A DNA stretch of 64,000 bases from Gavia stellata. Taxonomy: Eukaryota; Chordata; Aves; Gaviiformes; Gaviidae. Below, piece after piece: positions 9,390 through 20,189 of the stretch. The first letter of the stretch is position 1, and every line of letters begins with the position of its first letter. The position numbers and the translations under genes were made by a program. The stretch is taken from assembly GCF_030936135.1 (NCBI RefSeq), contig NC_082596.1:1216155-1280154 (forward strand). Direction: 5' to 3'. The notes beneath the pieces are model-generated. The model saw only the letters and a program-made list of their open reading frames with translations, did no database searches and was not told the origin of the DNA.

Positions 9390-10276
9390 TGTGTTGGGTT
9401 GTCATGGCAAGGTTTTGGTAGCGAGGGGGCTACAGGGGTGGCTTCTGTGAGAAGGCTCCAGAAGCTTCCCCAGTGTCTGATAGAGCCAATGCTGGGTAGG
9501 TCCAAGATGGAGCTGCTAGTGGCCAAACGTGAGCCAATCAGCAACGGTGGTAGCGCCTCTGTGCTAAACATATTTACGAAGGGGAAAAATCTGCTGCGCT
9601 ATATTAACTGGATGAGAGAAGGGAGAAGGCGCTGGAGCAGTGATTCCCTGCAGCCTGTGGTGAAGACCATGGTAGAGCAGATTGTCCCCCTGCAGCCCAT
9701 GAAGGTCCACGGTGGAGCAGACATCCACCTGCAGCCCATGGAGGACCTGACACCGGAGCAGGTAGATGCATCCGAAGGAGGCTGTGACCCCATGTATAGC
9801 TCTGCTGGAGCAGGTCTTCTAGCCGGACCTGTGACGCCACGGGCGATCCACGCTGGAGCAGTCCGTTCCTGAAGGTCTGCACCTCGTGGAAAGGAGCCAT
9901 GCTGGAGCAGTTTGTGAGTAACTGCAGCCTGTGGGAAGGAGCCACGCTGGATCATTCCAACCCGCATTCCACGTCCCCCTGCGCCACTGGGGAGGAGGAC
10001 TTAGAGAATTTGGGAGTGAACTGGAGCCCAGAAGAAGGGAGGGGTGTGGGGAAGGTGTTTTAGGATTTGGTTTTATTTCTTATTATCCTACTCCAATTTT
10101 GATTGGCAATACGTTAAATTAATTTTTCCCTTGACGGTAATTGGTGAGTGATCTCCCTGTCCTTATCTCGACCCAGGAGCCCCTGGTGTATTTGTCTCCC
10201 CCTGTCCAGCTGAGGAGAGGCAGTGATAGAGCGGCTTGGTGGGCACCGGGCATCCAGCCCAGGTGAACCCACCACA
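9390..10276 (+). mobile_element. Solo LTR of an avian endogenous retrovirus (block copy A)
   Basis: TGTGTTGGGTT start, AACCCACCACA end, internal CTGCAGCCC...GGAGCAG repeats of 39-42 bp, TAATTTTTCCC and a GACGGTAATTGGTGAGTGATC stretch near the 3' end. No internal viral genes and no target duplication recognised. The same two junctions occur in all five copies, so it entered before the array expanded. Relic; about 890-1000 bp across copies. Confidence 0.75.
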
Positions 10277-10790
10277 GAGCCCCACCTTCCCAGCAGAGCA
10301 GGGTCAGGGGCTTGTTCCTGCACCTGGTGCTCAGTGCCCCATGCTGTGCCGCAGGGTCCCCACGGTGAGGAGGATGGTGAGCTCACAGAGGGGGCTCTCT
10401 GTGTGACCTCAGAGCAGAGGGATGGTGGCTTGGGGTCCCCTGCACAGGTGGTCCAGGGACCCTGCAGCAGCGGGGTTGGTGGTCCGGAGACTCTTGCATG
10501 GGTCCCTGCAGTGAAGAGGGGATGGTGGTGTGGGGATCCCCCCAAGGGTTCAGTTGGGGACCCCACAGCAAGGTGAGACCGTGGCCTGGGGACTCCCATA
10601 TTGCTGGAAGCTGGGCACGGTGACACGGGACCCTGTGTGTGTGGCCCTGGCACCCCGCCGTGAAGGAAGATGGTGTCATGGGGACTGCCAGGAGATTGGT
10701 CTGGGGAACACAGCAAGGGGGGACAGGACAGGGGACCCTGCGTGGGTGTCCCTGGCACCCTGCAGCAAGGGCAAGAAGTGCAGGGTCTGT
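10277..10790. repeat. Decayed GC-rich minisatellite (copy A)
   Basis: About eight imperfect units of roughly 45-65 bp built around GGGACCCTGCAGCA and GGGGATGGTGG(TG)TGGGGA. The repetition leaves long open frames on both strands that are not genes. Confidence 0.6.
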
Positions 10791-11094
10791 TGATGTATTT
10801 ATTGATGTCAGCTTTTTTTGTGGGGTGTTATTTAATCAGGGCATTTTCCCTCCCTCTTGCCCCTCTGAGGTCTCTAACTTCTTCCGTGTGAGGGGTTTGG
10901 GTTGGGTTTTGGCAGCATTTCTACTCATTCATTCCCTCGTTCACCTCCCACCCCTCCCAGCAGTTGTTTTGGGGGCTGTTTTGTGAAGATTACCTATTTA
11001 TTGGACTGGAGGTGTTGATTTTGGGGCGCTGAGAGTGGCCTTCTGGAAGCTTCCAGGAGCTTCTGCAGCAGCTGGTGCCTGTCAGCCATCCCCT
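10791..11094. other. Unique spacer between minisatellite and CCAAT cluster (copy A)
   Basis: Near-identical in the five block copies; T-rich and pyrimidine tracts, no gene seen. Confidence 0.5.
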
Positions 11095-11338
11095 GATTGG
11101 CAGGTTGTTAGCTGCCTCCCGATTGGCAGGTTGTTAGCTGCCTCCCGATTGGCTGGTCGCTGAGGGTGCTGAGGCAGTGCCTGGCTGTGGTGAGGGAAGG
11201 CTGCGGCCGCGGGGCTGAGGCTGGTGAGCTCTGGGAGAGCTGGTGAGGCCCGTGAGAGGCCCAGGGGGAGCGGGAGCGGCAGGCAGGGGAGGCTGGGAGT
11301 GACCGCCCGTGGGGTCTTTCTTTGGGCTGAGTGCCGAG
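11095..11338. promoter_or_regulatory. Triple inverted CCAAT array with GC-rich tail (copy A)
   Basis: GATTGG at 11095, 11121 and 11147, exactly 26 bp apart in a CGATTGGCAGGTTGTTAGCT-type repeat, followed by about 190 bp of GC-rich sequence with GCGGCCGC. Regular NF-Y-type site spacing plus GC-rich DNA looks promoter-like; function is inference. Confidence 0.4.
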
Positions 11339-11479
11339 GGCTGCGGCCATTTCTCTGCGCAGTGTTTGTGGGGCCAGAGCGGGACTGGACATGGTGGAGG
11401 GGAAATGGGAGGGGCGCATGCTGGGCTGTGCGCCTGAGAACCTCGAGGTGCTGTTTGTGTGCGGAAGGTTTGATGGAGC
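11339..11479. other. Ancestral spacer continuing past the CCAAT block
   Basis: GCTGCGGCCATTTCTCTGCG and on, homologous to 4275-4410 and to 49809-49949; absent in copies B, C and E where a CR1 starts instead. Confidence 0.55.
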
Positions 11480-12490
11480 AGAATAGACTAGAGTAGAGCA
11501 GTCCAGTTGGAAGGGACCTACAAGGATCATCTAGTCCAACTGCCTGACCACTTCAGGGCTGACCAAAGGTCAAAGCATGTTATTAAGGTCTGTGTCCAAA
11601 TGCCTCTTAAACACTGACAGGCATGGAGCATTGACTGCTTCTCTAGGAAGCCTATTCCAGTGTTTGACCACGGTCTCTGTAAAGAAGTTCTTCCTAATGT
11701 CGTCTGAACCAACCCTGATGCAGCTTTGAATGATTCTCACGTGTGCTGTCCCTGGATCAGAGGGAGAAGTGATCAGCACCTCCCTCTCCCCTTCCCCTCC
11801 TCAGGAAGCTGCAGAGAGCAATGAGGTCACCCGTCGGCCTCCTCCAAACTGGGCAAACCCAAAATCCTCAGCCCCTCCTTACAGGACATTCCTCCCAGCC
11901 CTGTCACCACCTTTGTTGTCCTCCTCTGGATGCTTTCAAGGACCTTCAGATCCCTCTTAAATGGTGTGGCCCAGAACTGCTCACAGTACTCAAGGTGAGG
12001 CCGTACCAGAGCTGAATACAGCGGGACAATCCCCTCTTTTGACCGGCTGGTTATGGTGTGTTTGACGCACCCCAGGATGGGGTTTGCCCCCTCGGCTGCC
12101 AGGGCACAGAGCTGCCTCCTGTTGAGCCTGCTGTCAGCCAGCACCCCCAGATCCCTTTCTGCGGGGCTGCTCTCCAGCCTCTCCTCTCCCAGTCTGTGCT
12201 TGTGCCCGGTGTTACTGCGTCCCAGGTGCAGAATCTGGCATTTGTTCTTGTTAAATGAAACAGGACGTTTCCTTAGTGGACCCATACTCACTGTGCCTGA
12301 TGATTGCATTTCCCTTTAAATGCCTTTGAATATCACCCAGTAGGATCTTCTCCATCATTTTTCTAGGTCCTGAGTTTAGACTAAGAGGTCTGCAGTTTCC
12401 TGGCTCTTCACTGACACCCTTTTTATCAGTTGGAATAATGTTGCCTGGCTTGCAGTCAGTGGGGACCTCTCCAGAGTCCCAAGACCTGCC
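11480..12490 (-). mobile_element. CR1 LINE, minus, internally deleted
   Basis: 3' end at AGAATAGACTAGAGTAGAGC; open RT C-terminal part at 11827-12309. Compared with 49950-51395 it lacks about 440 bp of RT core, with AAAT at the joint (near 12257). Confidence 0.85.
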
Positions 12491-12713
12491 CAAATTCAGC
12501 GTAACTGTGTCTTGGGGGTTCTTTGCCACGTGGGATGTGCTTGTTGGTGAGGAAGACGAGGTGAGGCAGGAAGGGTATCTGTGCATCTGTGTTGATGGGT
12601 GCTGGAGTGCCTGGCAGGGAAGAGTCACGCTGGGCCAATGCAGGGCTGGGCTAGGGGTGCCAGTGGAATCACGTCTGCCCTCCATAAAGGGAGGGTTGTG
12701 TAAGTGGATGTGC
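12491..12713. other. Spacer between two CR1 copies
   Basis: Same sequence as 5806-6015; nothing gene-like. Confidence 0.5.
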
Positions 12714-13560
12714 ATAAGTCCATGGGGGTAGATGGTTTGAACCCACGATTGCTGCGGGCGCTACCCGATGTCCTTGCACTGGACATAGAAGAATCTGCTG
12801 GAGTTGAGTAAGGGGAGGTGCAAAGTCCTGTTCCTGGGGAGGCAACATTCCAGGTAGCAGGAGTGGCTGGGGCCATATTGGATAGAAAGCAGCTTAGCAG
12901 AGAAGGCGCTTGTGGCCCTGGTGGAAAACAAATGTAGCAAGAGGTAGAAAAGCACCCTGCTGCAAAATGGGGCCACCAGCCTCCAGTGTGTCATTAGGAA
13001 AAGCGTTGGCAGTAGGTTGAGGGAGGTGACCCTTCGAGTCTCCTCAGCACTGGTGAGGTCCCATGTGGGGTGCTGTGTGCGGTTCTGGTGTTCCCAGTGG
13101 AAGAAGGACATGGATGTAGTGGAGCAAGACCAGTGCAGGGCCACCAAGATGCTGAAGTGGCAGAAGCGTCATTCCTATGAGGAGAGGCCGAGGTGCTGGG
13201 ATTCCTTACCTAGGAGGCAAAGAATGTGCAGGGGTTCTGTCATCAATGTGTATAAATCCCAGACGGGAGGGAGTGAAGTTGAGGGAGCGTGGTTCTTCTG
13301 AGTAGTACGCACGACTAGGACAAGAGTCCTTGGGCACAAGTAGAGAACACATGGCATTGCATGGGCGAAGAAGGCAAGTCTTTTCCAGAGTGAGGGTGGT
13401 CAGAGAGTGGAAGAGGTGGTGGAGTCTCCCTCCTGGGAGATACTGAAAACCAACCAGCCATGGTCCCAGACAACCTGCTGTGGGTGGTCGTGCTTCAGCA
13501 GTGGGTTGAAGCACATGATATCCAGAGGTTCCTGCCGAACTGCATGATTCTGTGATTCTG
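12714..13560 (+). mobile_element. Old CR1 LINE with RT core deleted
   Basis: From AAGTCCATGGGGGTAGATGG to the ATTCTGTGATTCTG tail. Shows the uninterrupted site (GGGCAC near 13332) of the solo LTR found at 6650. Confidence 0.75.
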
Positions 13561-13856
13561 TTGGCTGGGAGGGCATGAGAGTCATTGTAGGGAAGAGAGT
13601 TAGTCAAGTGTGTGCTGGCATGGGGAGACTTTGTGAGAGGCATACGAAGGTGAGAATTATTGCGTCAAAGCCTTTGGGTAAGTGGTGGGTGGGATTGTGT
13701 ATGTTCTGGAAGCCCTGAGGCACCGGCGTTGGTGGTGGCATGTTTCATAGGAGAGGTGTTGTTGCCCTTTTCCACCAACCGTGATGGAATTTTAAAGCCC
13801 TGTTTCTTCTTGGGTGAAGAAAACTGGAGGCATTTGAGGCTGGGATGCAGGAGGAC
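13561..13856. other. 3' flank of keratin copy 3
   Basis: Common flank type; no gene. Confidence 0.6.
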
Positions 13857-13862
13857 TTTATT
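13857..13862 (-). terminator. Poly(A) signal, keratin copy 3
   Basis: AATAAA on the minus strand (CTCAATAAAGTC). Confidence 0.85.
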
Positions 13863-14132
13863 GAGGCAAAAGAGTGAAAATGCAGGAGCACCATGTGGAG
13901 GGGAGCTGGTGTGAGGTGCAAAGAAGGAGGTGGGAGAAGAGGAGGAGGTGGATGGGCCATGTTTCCAGGCAGCCCGGGCAGGCCCCTTCCCTGCCTTCTT
14001 GCTTGGTGCCTTGAGCGGAGGAGCTGTGGACAGCAGGTCAACGTGCCAGGAAGGGCCCGGAGGTGCATCCTCAATCCATGCCGTGGCTTCCCGGATGTGG
14101 GTGGTTGGTGTCAGGGGTAGTGGCGAGGGCCC

Positions 14133-14441
14133 TTAGCAGGGGTAGCAGCCTCTCCTGCCACCGAAGCAGCCCAGGCCTCCAAAGCCATAGCCGTAGCCGA
14201 AGCCGCCGGAGGAGATGGGCACTCCCTGGGAGCTGAGGATGTTGCCGACGGCAGCCGATGAGGAGGATCCGACGGCGGTGTTCTGTGGGAAGGAGCTGAG
14301 GATGGGTCCTGGCAGGGTGACGAGCACGGCGGGAGGCTGGATGACGACGCGGGAGTCCTCGCACTGCCTGACACAGGGCTCGTTGCAGCTGTCAGCCAGC
14401 GGGGTGGGTCCGCAGGGGCGGCAGAGGTCGTAGCAGGCCAT
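14133..14441 (-). CDS. Feather beta-keratin, copy 3 (PPAVLV type, 102 aa)
   Basis: Intact frame with the nine-Cys pattern (3, 7, 10, 19, 23, 27, 92, 99, 102), a PPAVLV core and a GYGYGF tail. Intron 14462-14669 (208 bp); the exon 1 end reads GACCAAAAAG-like (plus CTTTTTGACC) where the other copies have CAACAAG, but the GTGAGC donor is intact. TATA-like CATAAAA at 14734-14740, poly(A) signal 13857-13862. The leader before the ATG ends CACACATGG rather than CAGACATGG, a variant shared with copy 10. Its 3' side (about 13.56-14.13 kb) resembles that of copies 8 and 10, which occupy the same phase of the 11-kb repeat. The upstream spacer has two plus-strand CR1 copies and no LTR. Confidence 0.97.
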   Translation of the reverse strand: MACYDLCRPCGPTPLADSCNEPCVRQCEDSRVVIQPPAVLVTLPGPILSSFPQNTAVGSSSSAAVGNILSSQGVPISSGGFGYGYGFGGLGCFGGRRGCYPC

Positions 14442-14733
14442 GTGTGTGGTGTGGAGGGTCCCTGGAAGAGAGGGTGTTGAGGAAGCGGAGGGGAATGGGG
14501 GTGCGAGGGGTGGTGTTGCAGGAGGGCGAGGGAGTGGGGAGGCGTGGTGTGGGGCTATGGGGCGCGTGGTGGTGGGGAGACATCAGGGCTGCTGAGTGTG
14601 GAGGCAGATCGTCCTGGAAGAGGCAGGCCAGCTGCGTCTGGAGAGCAGGGGAAGGGGTTTCAGGCTCACCTTTTTGACCGCAGAGGAGAAGGTGTCAGGC
14701 GAAGTGTGTGAGGGAGAGAGGCACTGGGCCGGC

Positions 14734-14740
14734 TTTTATG
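14734..14740 (-). promoter_or_regulatory. TATA-like box, keratin copy 3
   Basis: CATAAAA on the minus strand, followed by GCCGGCCC as in copies 1, 8 and 10. Confidence 0.75.
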
Positions 14741-15111
14741 CTGGTCCCCAAGTGCCCAAGGGGTTAAGACAGCCTTTGCGCATGACGGTATTTTTCAGCA
14801 AGCAGGCGTTGCATGCCACAGCCTGGTGTGTAATGAGGTTGGACATGTTTTCCTTCCCACAGTTCCCCCTTTTTAATGTCCTCCTCTTGATTATGTGTCC
14901 ACATGGCCCTGGCGGGAGCTTTTAAGTGAGAATAGGTATTTGGGAGGATTTGCATGGAAGGTGTGTGTCAGCGTAATTGGCAGACGTGTCCAAAGCGTGG
15001 GAGAGAGGTGGGGTGTTGTCCCTGAGGTCATCCCGTGGCACTCGTGTGGTGTGGTTTGCAGGTGTGTTTTGAAGAGGGGCCTCATTTCCTTGCGGCCCTG
15101 GAAGGCTGTTC
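14741..15111. other. Promoter-proximal spacer of keratin copy 3
   Basis: Odd-type version with GATTATGTGTCC where even-type genes have GAGGACATGTCC; truncated at 15111 by a CR1 junction relative to copies 5, 8 and 10. Confidence 0.6.
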
Positions 15112-16338
15112 TGAAAGGGTATGGAGCAGATCATCTTGAGTGCCATCACACAGCACATACAGGACAAGGAGGCAATCAGGCCCAGTCAGGATGGCTTTGG
15201 AAAGGCAGGTCCTGCTTGCCTCACCTGATCTCCTCCTGTGACAAGGTGAGCTGCTTAGTGGATGAGGGAAAGGCTGTGGACGTTGTTTACCTGGACTGTT
15301 GTAAAGCCTTTGACACCATTTCCCAAATCCTTCCAGTGGAGAAACTGGCTGCTCGTGGCTTGGACGGGCATACTGTTTGCTGGGTAAAAAACTGTCTTGA
15401 TGGCCGGGCCCAAAGAGTTGTGGTGAATGGAGTTAAATCCAGTTGGCGGCTGGTCACAAATGCTGTACCCCTGGGCTCAGTATTGGGGTCAGTTCAGTTT
15501 AAGGATCTACAGAGGGCTGTGGACAGGCTGGGTCGATGGGCCGAGGCCAGTTGTATGAGATTCAATGAGGCTCAGTGCTGGGTCCTGCACTTGAGTGAAA
15601 ACAACTCCATGCAAGGCTACAGGCTTGGGGACGAGTGGCTGGAAAGCTGCCCAGCGGAAAAGGACCTGGGGGTGCTGGTTGACAGCCAGCTGAACAGGAG
15701 CCAGCAGTGTGCCCAGGTGGCCTCGAAGGCCCATGGCATCCTGGCCTGTATCAGAAATGGTGTGGCCAGCAGGAGTAGGGAAGTGGTTGTCCCCCTGTAC
15801 GCTGCGATGGTGAGGCCGCACCTCGAATACTGTGTTCAGTTTTGGGCCCTTAAGTCTACAAGAAAGAGATGGAGTAGCTGGAGAGTGTCCAAGGAAGAGC
15901 AACGGAGCTGGTGAAGGGTGCATAGAAGAAGACTTATGAGGAGCGACTGAGGGAACTGGGGTTGTTTATCCTGGAGAAGAGGAGCCTCAGGGGAGACCTT
16001 ATCGGTCTCTGCAACTACCTGAAAGGAGATTGTAACAAGCTGGGATTCAGTCTCTTCTCCCTAGTAAGGAGTGATAGGACAAGAGGAAACGGCCTCAGGT
16101 TGCACCAGGGGAGGTTTTCATAGGATACTTAGAATGCTTTCTTCATTAAAAGGGTTGTCAAGCCTTGGAACAGGCTGCCCAGGGAAGTGGTTGAGTCACC
16201 ATCCCTGGAGGTATTTGAAAGTCATGTAGATGTGGTGCTTAGGGACATGGTTTATTGGTGGACTTGGTAGAGTTAGGTTAATGGGTGGAGTCAATGATGT
16301 TAATTGTCTTTTCCAAGGTAAAAGTTTCTGTGATTGTA
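15112..16338 (+). mobile_element. CR1 LINE, RT with catalytic region deleted
   Basis: Starts within RT ([15 protein letters not shown] region), contains motif A-like LDCCKAFD, then jumps from GSVLGSVQF to [10 protein letters not shown], so the FADD box is gone. The open frame spans 14895-15914 because it begins in flanking DNA. The same deletion occurs at 54592-55386 but not at 26268 or 43441. 3' end at TTTCTGTGATTGTA. Confidence 0.85.
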
Positions 16339-16727
16339 TATGGGGCACCCTGCAAGGGCAGATGAGTTTCTGGAGAGCCCATGAGTGTGGCAAGAGGCAG
16401 AGGAGGAGTGGAGCCCTGGTGAGCGAGGGCCTTTGGGGTTTTTACTTGAGGTGAGTGCCGAGGGGTGAGATTCTTTCCCTGCATAGTGTTTGAGACGCAG
16501 AAAGAGAATTTGGAGATTGCCGAGGGGAGTTGTAGGTGAGCATGCAGCACGTGGCCGGAGAGCCGAGGCCCTGGTGGTGGTGGGTGCATGCCAAAGGGTT
16601 GATGAATGGCCAGGCCTGCCTGGATTGAACTGAGGTGAGTGTTTTTCAGGCTGTTTGTCAGGTGAGCAGTGCTTGTTGCTGAGGAAGATGAAGGGAAGTA
16701 AGACAGAGTGCTGTGCGACTGGGTGTC
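16339..16727. other. Ancestral spacer between CR1 copies
   Basis: TATGGGGCACCCTGCAAGGG to GAGGAAGATGAAGGG; homologous to 4143-4510. No gene. Confidence 0.55.
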
Positions 16728-17496
16728 CGTAAGCCCACGGGGCCTGATGGGTTGCAGCCAGGAATTCCAAGGGAGAGGGCTGATGGCCTTGGGAGGCCGG
16801 TGCTCATTGTCTTGGAATGGTGATGTGCCTTGGAGCAGTTCCTGAAGACTGGTAGAGAGCTTGTATCTTGAAGAAGGTCAAGATGGAGGATCGTGGAAAG
16901 TAGAGGCTGGTGAGCTTGACCTCATTTCTGGGGAAGGTGATTGAGGAAATCCTTCCGGAAAGCCCTGCCAAGCCCAGAAAGGGCCAGAAGGTGCTGGAGA
17001 GCAGTCAGCATGGATTTATGAAGGGAAAATGGTGTTTGACTGAACTCTGTGCCTTCAAGGTTGAAGTGACTGGGTGTTGGATGAGGGGAAAGCAGTGGCT
17101 GTTGTTGAGCTGTACTGGAATGAAGCCTTTGTCAGTGTCTCCCACTACGTGCTCCTAGAGAAGCTGAGAAAGTATGGGTTGCGTAAGTGGCCAGTGAGGG
17201 GGAGTGCAAAGTGGCTGAAGGGCTGGGCCCAGAGGCTTGTCATCAGTGTCAGGAGAAGAGGCCATGTGCACAAGCGAAAAGAGATGGGACTCCATGGCCA
17301 AAGAAGGCAAGGCTTTTCCAGAGTGAGGGTGGTCCAAGAGTAAAAGAGGTGGTGGAGTCTCTGTCCTTGGAGATACTGAAAACCCGAGTGGCCATGGCCC
17401 CAGACAACCTGCTGTAGGGGGCCGTACTTGAGCAACGGGGTTGAAGCACATGATATCCAGAGGTTCCTGCCGAACTACATGATTCTGTGATTCTGT
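16728..17496 (+). mobile_element. CR1 LINE, RT start joined to 3' end
   Basis: AAGCCCACGGGGCCTGATGG, RT N-terminal region with QHGFMKGKWCLTEL, then a jump to the 3' end (CCCGAGTGGCCATGG) and ATTCTGTGATTCTG tail. Confidence 0.8.
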
Positions 17497-17811
17497 TGGC
17501 TGGGAGGGCGGGAGAGTCATTGTAGGGAAGAGAGTTAGTCAAGGGTGTGCTGGCCCGGGTAGAGTTTGTGAGAGGCGTACGAAGGCGAGCATTACTGCGT
17601 CAAAGCCTTTGCGCAAGTGGTGGGCTTGCATAATGTTCTGGAAGCCACGGGGCACCGATGTTGGTGGTGGCATATTTCGTAGGAGAGGTCTTGTTGACCC
17701 TTTCCTTCAACCCTGATGGAATTTTATGCCCTTTTTTTTCTTAGGTGAAGTTGGAATAGCCTTGGGAGAAGAAAGGAAGTGGAGGCATTTCACGCTGGGA
17801 TGCAGGAGAAT
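17497..17811. other. 3' flank of keratin copy 4
   Basis: Common flank type, closest to 46057-46370; no gene. Confidence 0.6.
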
Positions 17812-17817
17812 TTTATT
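17812..17817 (-). terminator. Poly(A) signal, keratin copy 4
   Basis: AATAAA on the minus strand (CTCAATAAAATTC). Confidence 0.85.
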
Positions 17818-18055
17818 GAGGCAAAAGAGTGAAAATGCAGGAGCACCATGTGGAGGGGAGCTGGTGTGAGGTGCAAAGAAGGAGGTGAGAGAAGAGGAGG
17901 AGATCCATGACAGACCCCTTCCTTGCTTGCTGCCTTGAGAGGAGGAGCTGTGGATAGCAGGTCGATATGCCAGGAAGGGCCAGAAGTGCATCCTCAATCC
18001 ATGCTGTGGCTTCCTGGGTGTCGGTGTTTGGTGTCAGGGGTAGTGGCGAGGGCCC

Positions 18056-18364
18056 TTAGCAGGGGTAGCAGCCTCTCCTGCCACCGAAGCAGCCCAGGCC
18101 TCCAAAGCCGAAGCCGTAGCCAAAGCCACCGGAGGAGATGGGCACTCCCTGGGAGCTGAGGATGTTGCCCACGGCAGCGGATGAGGAGGATCCGACGGCG
18201 GTGTTCTGTGGGAAGGAGCTGAGGATGGGTCCTGGCAGGGTGACGACCACGGTGGAAGGCTGGATGACGACGCGGGAGTCCTCGCACTGCCTGACACAGG
18301 GCTCGTTGCAGCTGTTAGCCAGCGGGGTGGGTCCGCAGGGGCGGCAGAGGTCGTAGCAGGCCAT
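18056..18364 (-). CDS. Feather beta-keratin, copy 4 (PSTVVV type, 102 aa)
   Basis: PSTVVV core, N17 (LANSC, shared with copies 6 and 11) and a tail GYGFGFGG that differs from the GYGYGF of most 102-residue copies. An open frame continues upstream to an in-frame ATG at 18490, but it runs through the intron; the conserved acceptor at 18385-18386 and the MACYDLC start shared by all copies fix the true start at 18364. Intron 18385-18593 (209 bp), TATA-like AATAAAA at 18658-18664, poly(A) signal 17812-17817. The 3' UTR lacks the segment with the GGGCCATGTTTCC tract, a loss shared with copy 9. A GGACATGTCT half-site lies 141 bp upstream of the TATA-like box. Confidence 0.97.
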   Translation of the reverse strand: MACYDLCRPCGPTPLANSCNEPCVRQCEDSRVVIQPSTVVVTLPGPILSSFPQNTAVGSSSSAAVGNILSSQGVPISSGGFGYGFGFGGLGCFGGRRGCYPC

Positions 18365-18657
18365 GTCTGTGGTGTGGAGGGTCCCTGGAAGAGAGGGTGT
18401 TGAGGAAGCGGAGGGGAATGGGGGTGCGAGGAGTGGTGTTACAGGAGGGTGAGGGATTGGGGAGGCGTGGTGTGGGACTGTGGGGAGCATGGTGTTGGGG
18501 AGGCGTCAGGACTGCTGAGTGTGGGGTCAGAGCGTGCTGGAAAAGATGGGCTAAGTGGGTGAGGAGAAGGAGGGGAAGGGGTTTCAGGCTCACCTTGTTG
18601 ACTGCGGAGAAGAAGGTGTCAGGAGAAGTGTGTGAGGGAGAGAGGCTCTGGGCTGAC

Positions 18658-18664
18658 TTTTATT
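18658..18664 (-). promoter_or_regulatory. TATA-like box, keratin copy 4
   Basis: AATAAAA on the minus strand, followed by GTCAGCCC. Confidence 0.75.
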
Positions 18665-19191
18665 CTTGTCCCCAAGGGGCGTGACCATCTTTGCGCATGA
18701 CAGCATTTTTCAACAAGCAGCTGTTATATGCCATAACCTCGTGATTAATAAGTTGGGACGCGTTTTCCTTCCTGAAATTCTGCAATTTCCTGTCCTCCTC
18801 TTGAGGACATGTCTGCTTGGCCCAGGCGGCAGCTTTTAAGTGAGAGTATTAGAGGCCAAAGGCTGGTGTTGATGGCACGTGTCAGGGCAGGTAGAAGTCA
18901 TGACCAAAGCATAATAGAGGTGGGGTGTCGTCAGTGATGTCATCCCGTGGCACTCGTGTGGTGTGGTTTGCAAGTGCATTGTGAAGAGGGGGCCCCATTT
19001 CCTCGCCTCTCTGTCAGGCTGGTCTGGGCTTTGGGGGTGTGCCAGGCATGAGGCGCTGCCCCTTCCAATGTGTTCGGTCACTCCACACACTGCTGCCAAC
19101 TCGCTAAGCCTGTCCTTAGGCCTGGCCTTTCCCGTTGGATGTGCTCTGTGGGTGCCTTGGTGCCCCTCTTGCTTGTAGGCTTTTAGGTGGG
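18665..19191. other. Promoter-proximal spacer of keratin copy 4
   Basis: Same as 8863-9389; no gene. Confidence 0.6.
18805..18814. promoter_or_regulatory. GGACATGTCT half-site-like element, copy 4
   Basis: Same position (141 bp upstream of the TATA-like box) with one base different from the palindrome but still fitting RRRCWWGYYY. Confidence 0.3.
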
Positions 19192-20189
19192 TGTGTTGGG
19201 TTTTCATGGCAAGGTTTTGGTAGCGAAGGGGCTACAGGGGTGGCTTCTGTGAGAAGGCTCCAGAAGCTTCCCCAGTGTCTGATAGAGCCAATGCTGGGTA
19301 GGTCCAAGATGGAGCTGCTAGTGGCCAAACGTGAGCCAATCAGCAACAGTGGTAGCGCCTCTGTGCTAAACATATTTACTAAGGGGAAAAATCTGCTGCG
19401 CTATATTAACTGGATGAGAGAAGGGAGAAGGCGCTGGAGCCAAGATTCCCTGCAGCCTGTGGTGAAGACCATGGTAGAGCAGTTTGTCCCCCTGCAGCCC
19501 ATGAAGGTCCATGGTGGAGCAGACATCCACCTGCAGCCCATGGAGGACCTGACACCGGAGCAGGTAGATGCATCCGAAGGAGGCTGTGACCCCATGTATA
19601 GCTCTGCTGGAGCAGGTCTTCTAACCGGACCTGTGATGCCACGGGCGATCCATGCTGGAGCAGTCCGTTCCTGAGGGTCTGCACCTCGTGGAAAGGAGCC
19701 ATGCTGGAGCAGTTTGTGAATAACTGCAGCCCGTGGGAAGGAGCCATGTTGGAGAAGTTTGTGAAGGACTGTCTCCCATGGGTGGGACCCCACTTTGGAC
19801 CAAGGCGGGAGTGTGAGGAGGAAGGATTGGCAGAGATGAGTGATGACCTGACCACAACCCGCATTCCCCGTCCCCCTGCGCCGCTGGGGAGGAGGTGTTA
19901 GAGAATTTGGGAGTGAAGTTGAGGCCAGAAGAAGGGAGGGATGGCAGGAAGGTCTTTTAGGTTTTATTATTAAATTTGATTTTTTTTCTCATTATCGTAC
20001 TCTTAATTACTATTGGCAATACGTTAAATTAATTTTTCCCTTGACGGTAATTGGTGAGTGATCTCCCTGTCCTTATCTCGACCCACGAACCCTTGGTGTA
20101 TTACTTTTCTCCCCCTGTCCAGCTGAGGAGAGTCAGTGATAGAGCAGCTTGGTGGGCACCAGGCATCCAGCCCAGGTGAACCCACCACA
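19192..20189 (+). mobile_element. Solo LTR of an avian endogenous retrovirus (block copy B)
   Basis: Same LTR and same junctions as copy A, 998 bp, the longest of the five. Relic without internal genes. Confidence 0.75.

Larger units (their letters stand above)
2514..13856 (-). repeat. Higher-order keratin dimer unit, copies 1-2
   Basis: Poly(A) signal of copy 1 to that of copy 3, about 11.3 kb. It is the most divergent dimer: an extra solo LTR and an unassigned AT-rich insert lie in its first spacer. Confidence 0.75.

Noticed and set aside
9333-9872. 179-aa plus-strand frame present in four of the five LTR blocks
   Set aside because: It starts in spacer and runs through LTR subrepeats of 39 and 42 bp, multiples of three that keep any frame open. 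Copies are near-identical at DNA level, so openness is not evidence of selection.
10114-10758. Pro/Ser-rich frames of 98-217 aa over the minisatellite
   Set aside because: GC-rich tandem repeats give open frames on both strands in several frames; no start context, splice sites or known domain.
18365-18490. N-terminal extension of copy 4 (start at 18490)
   Set aside because: The extension is intron sequence; the acceptor 20 nt before the MACYDLC ATG is conserved in all copies.
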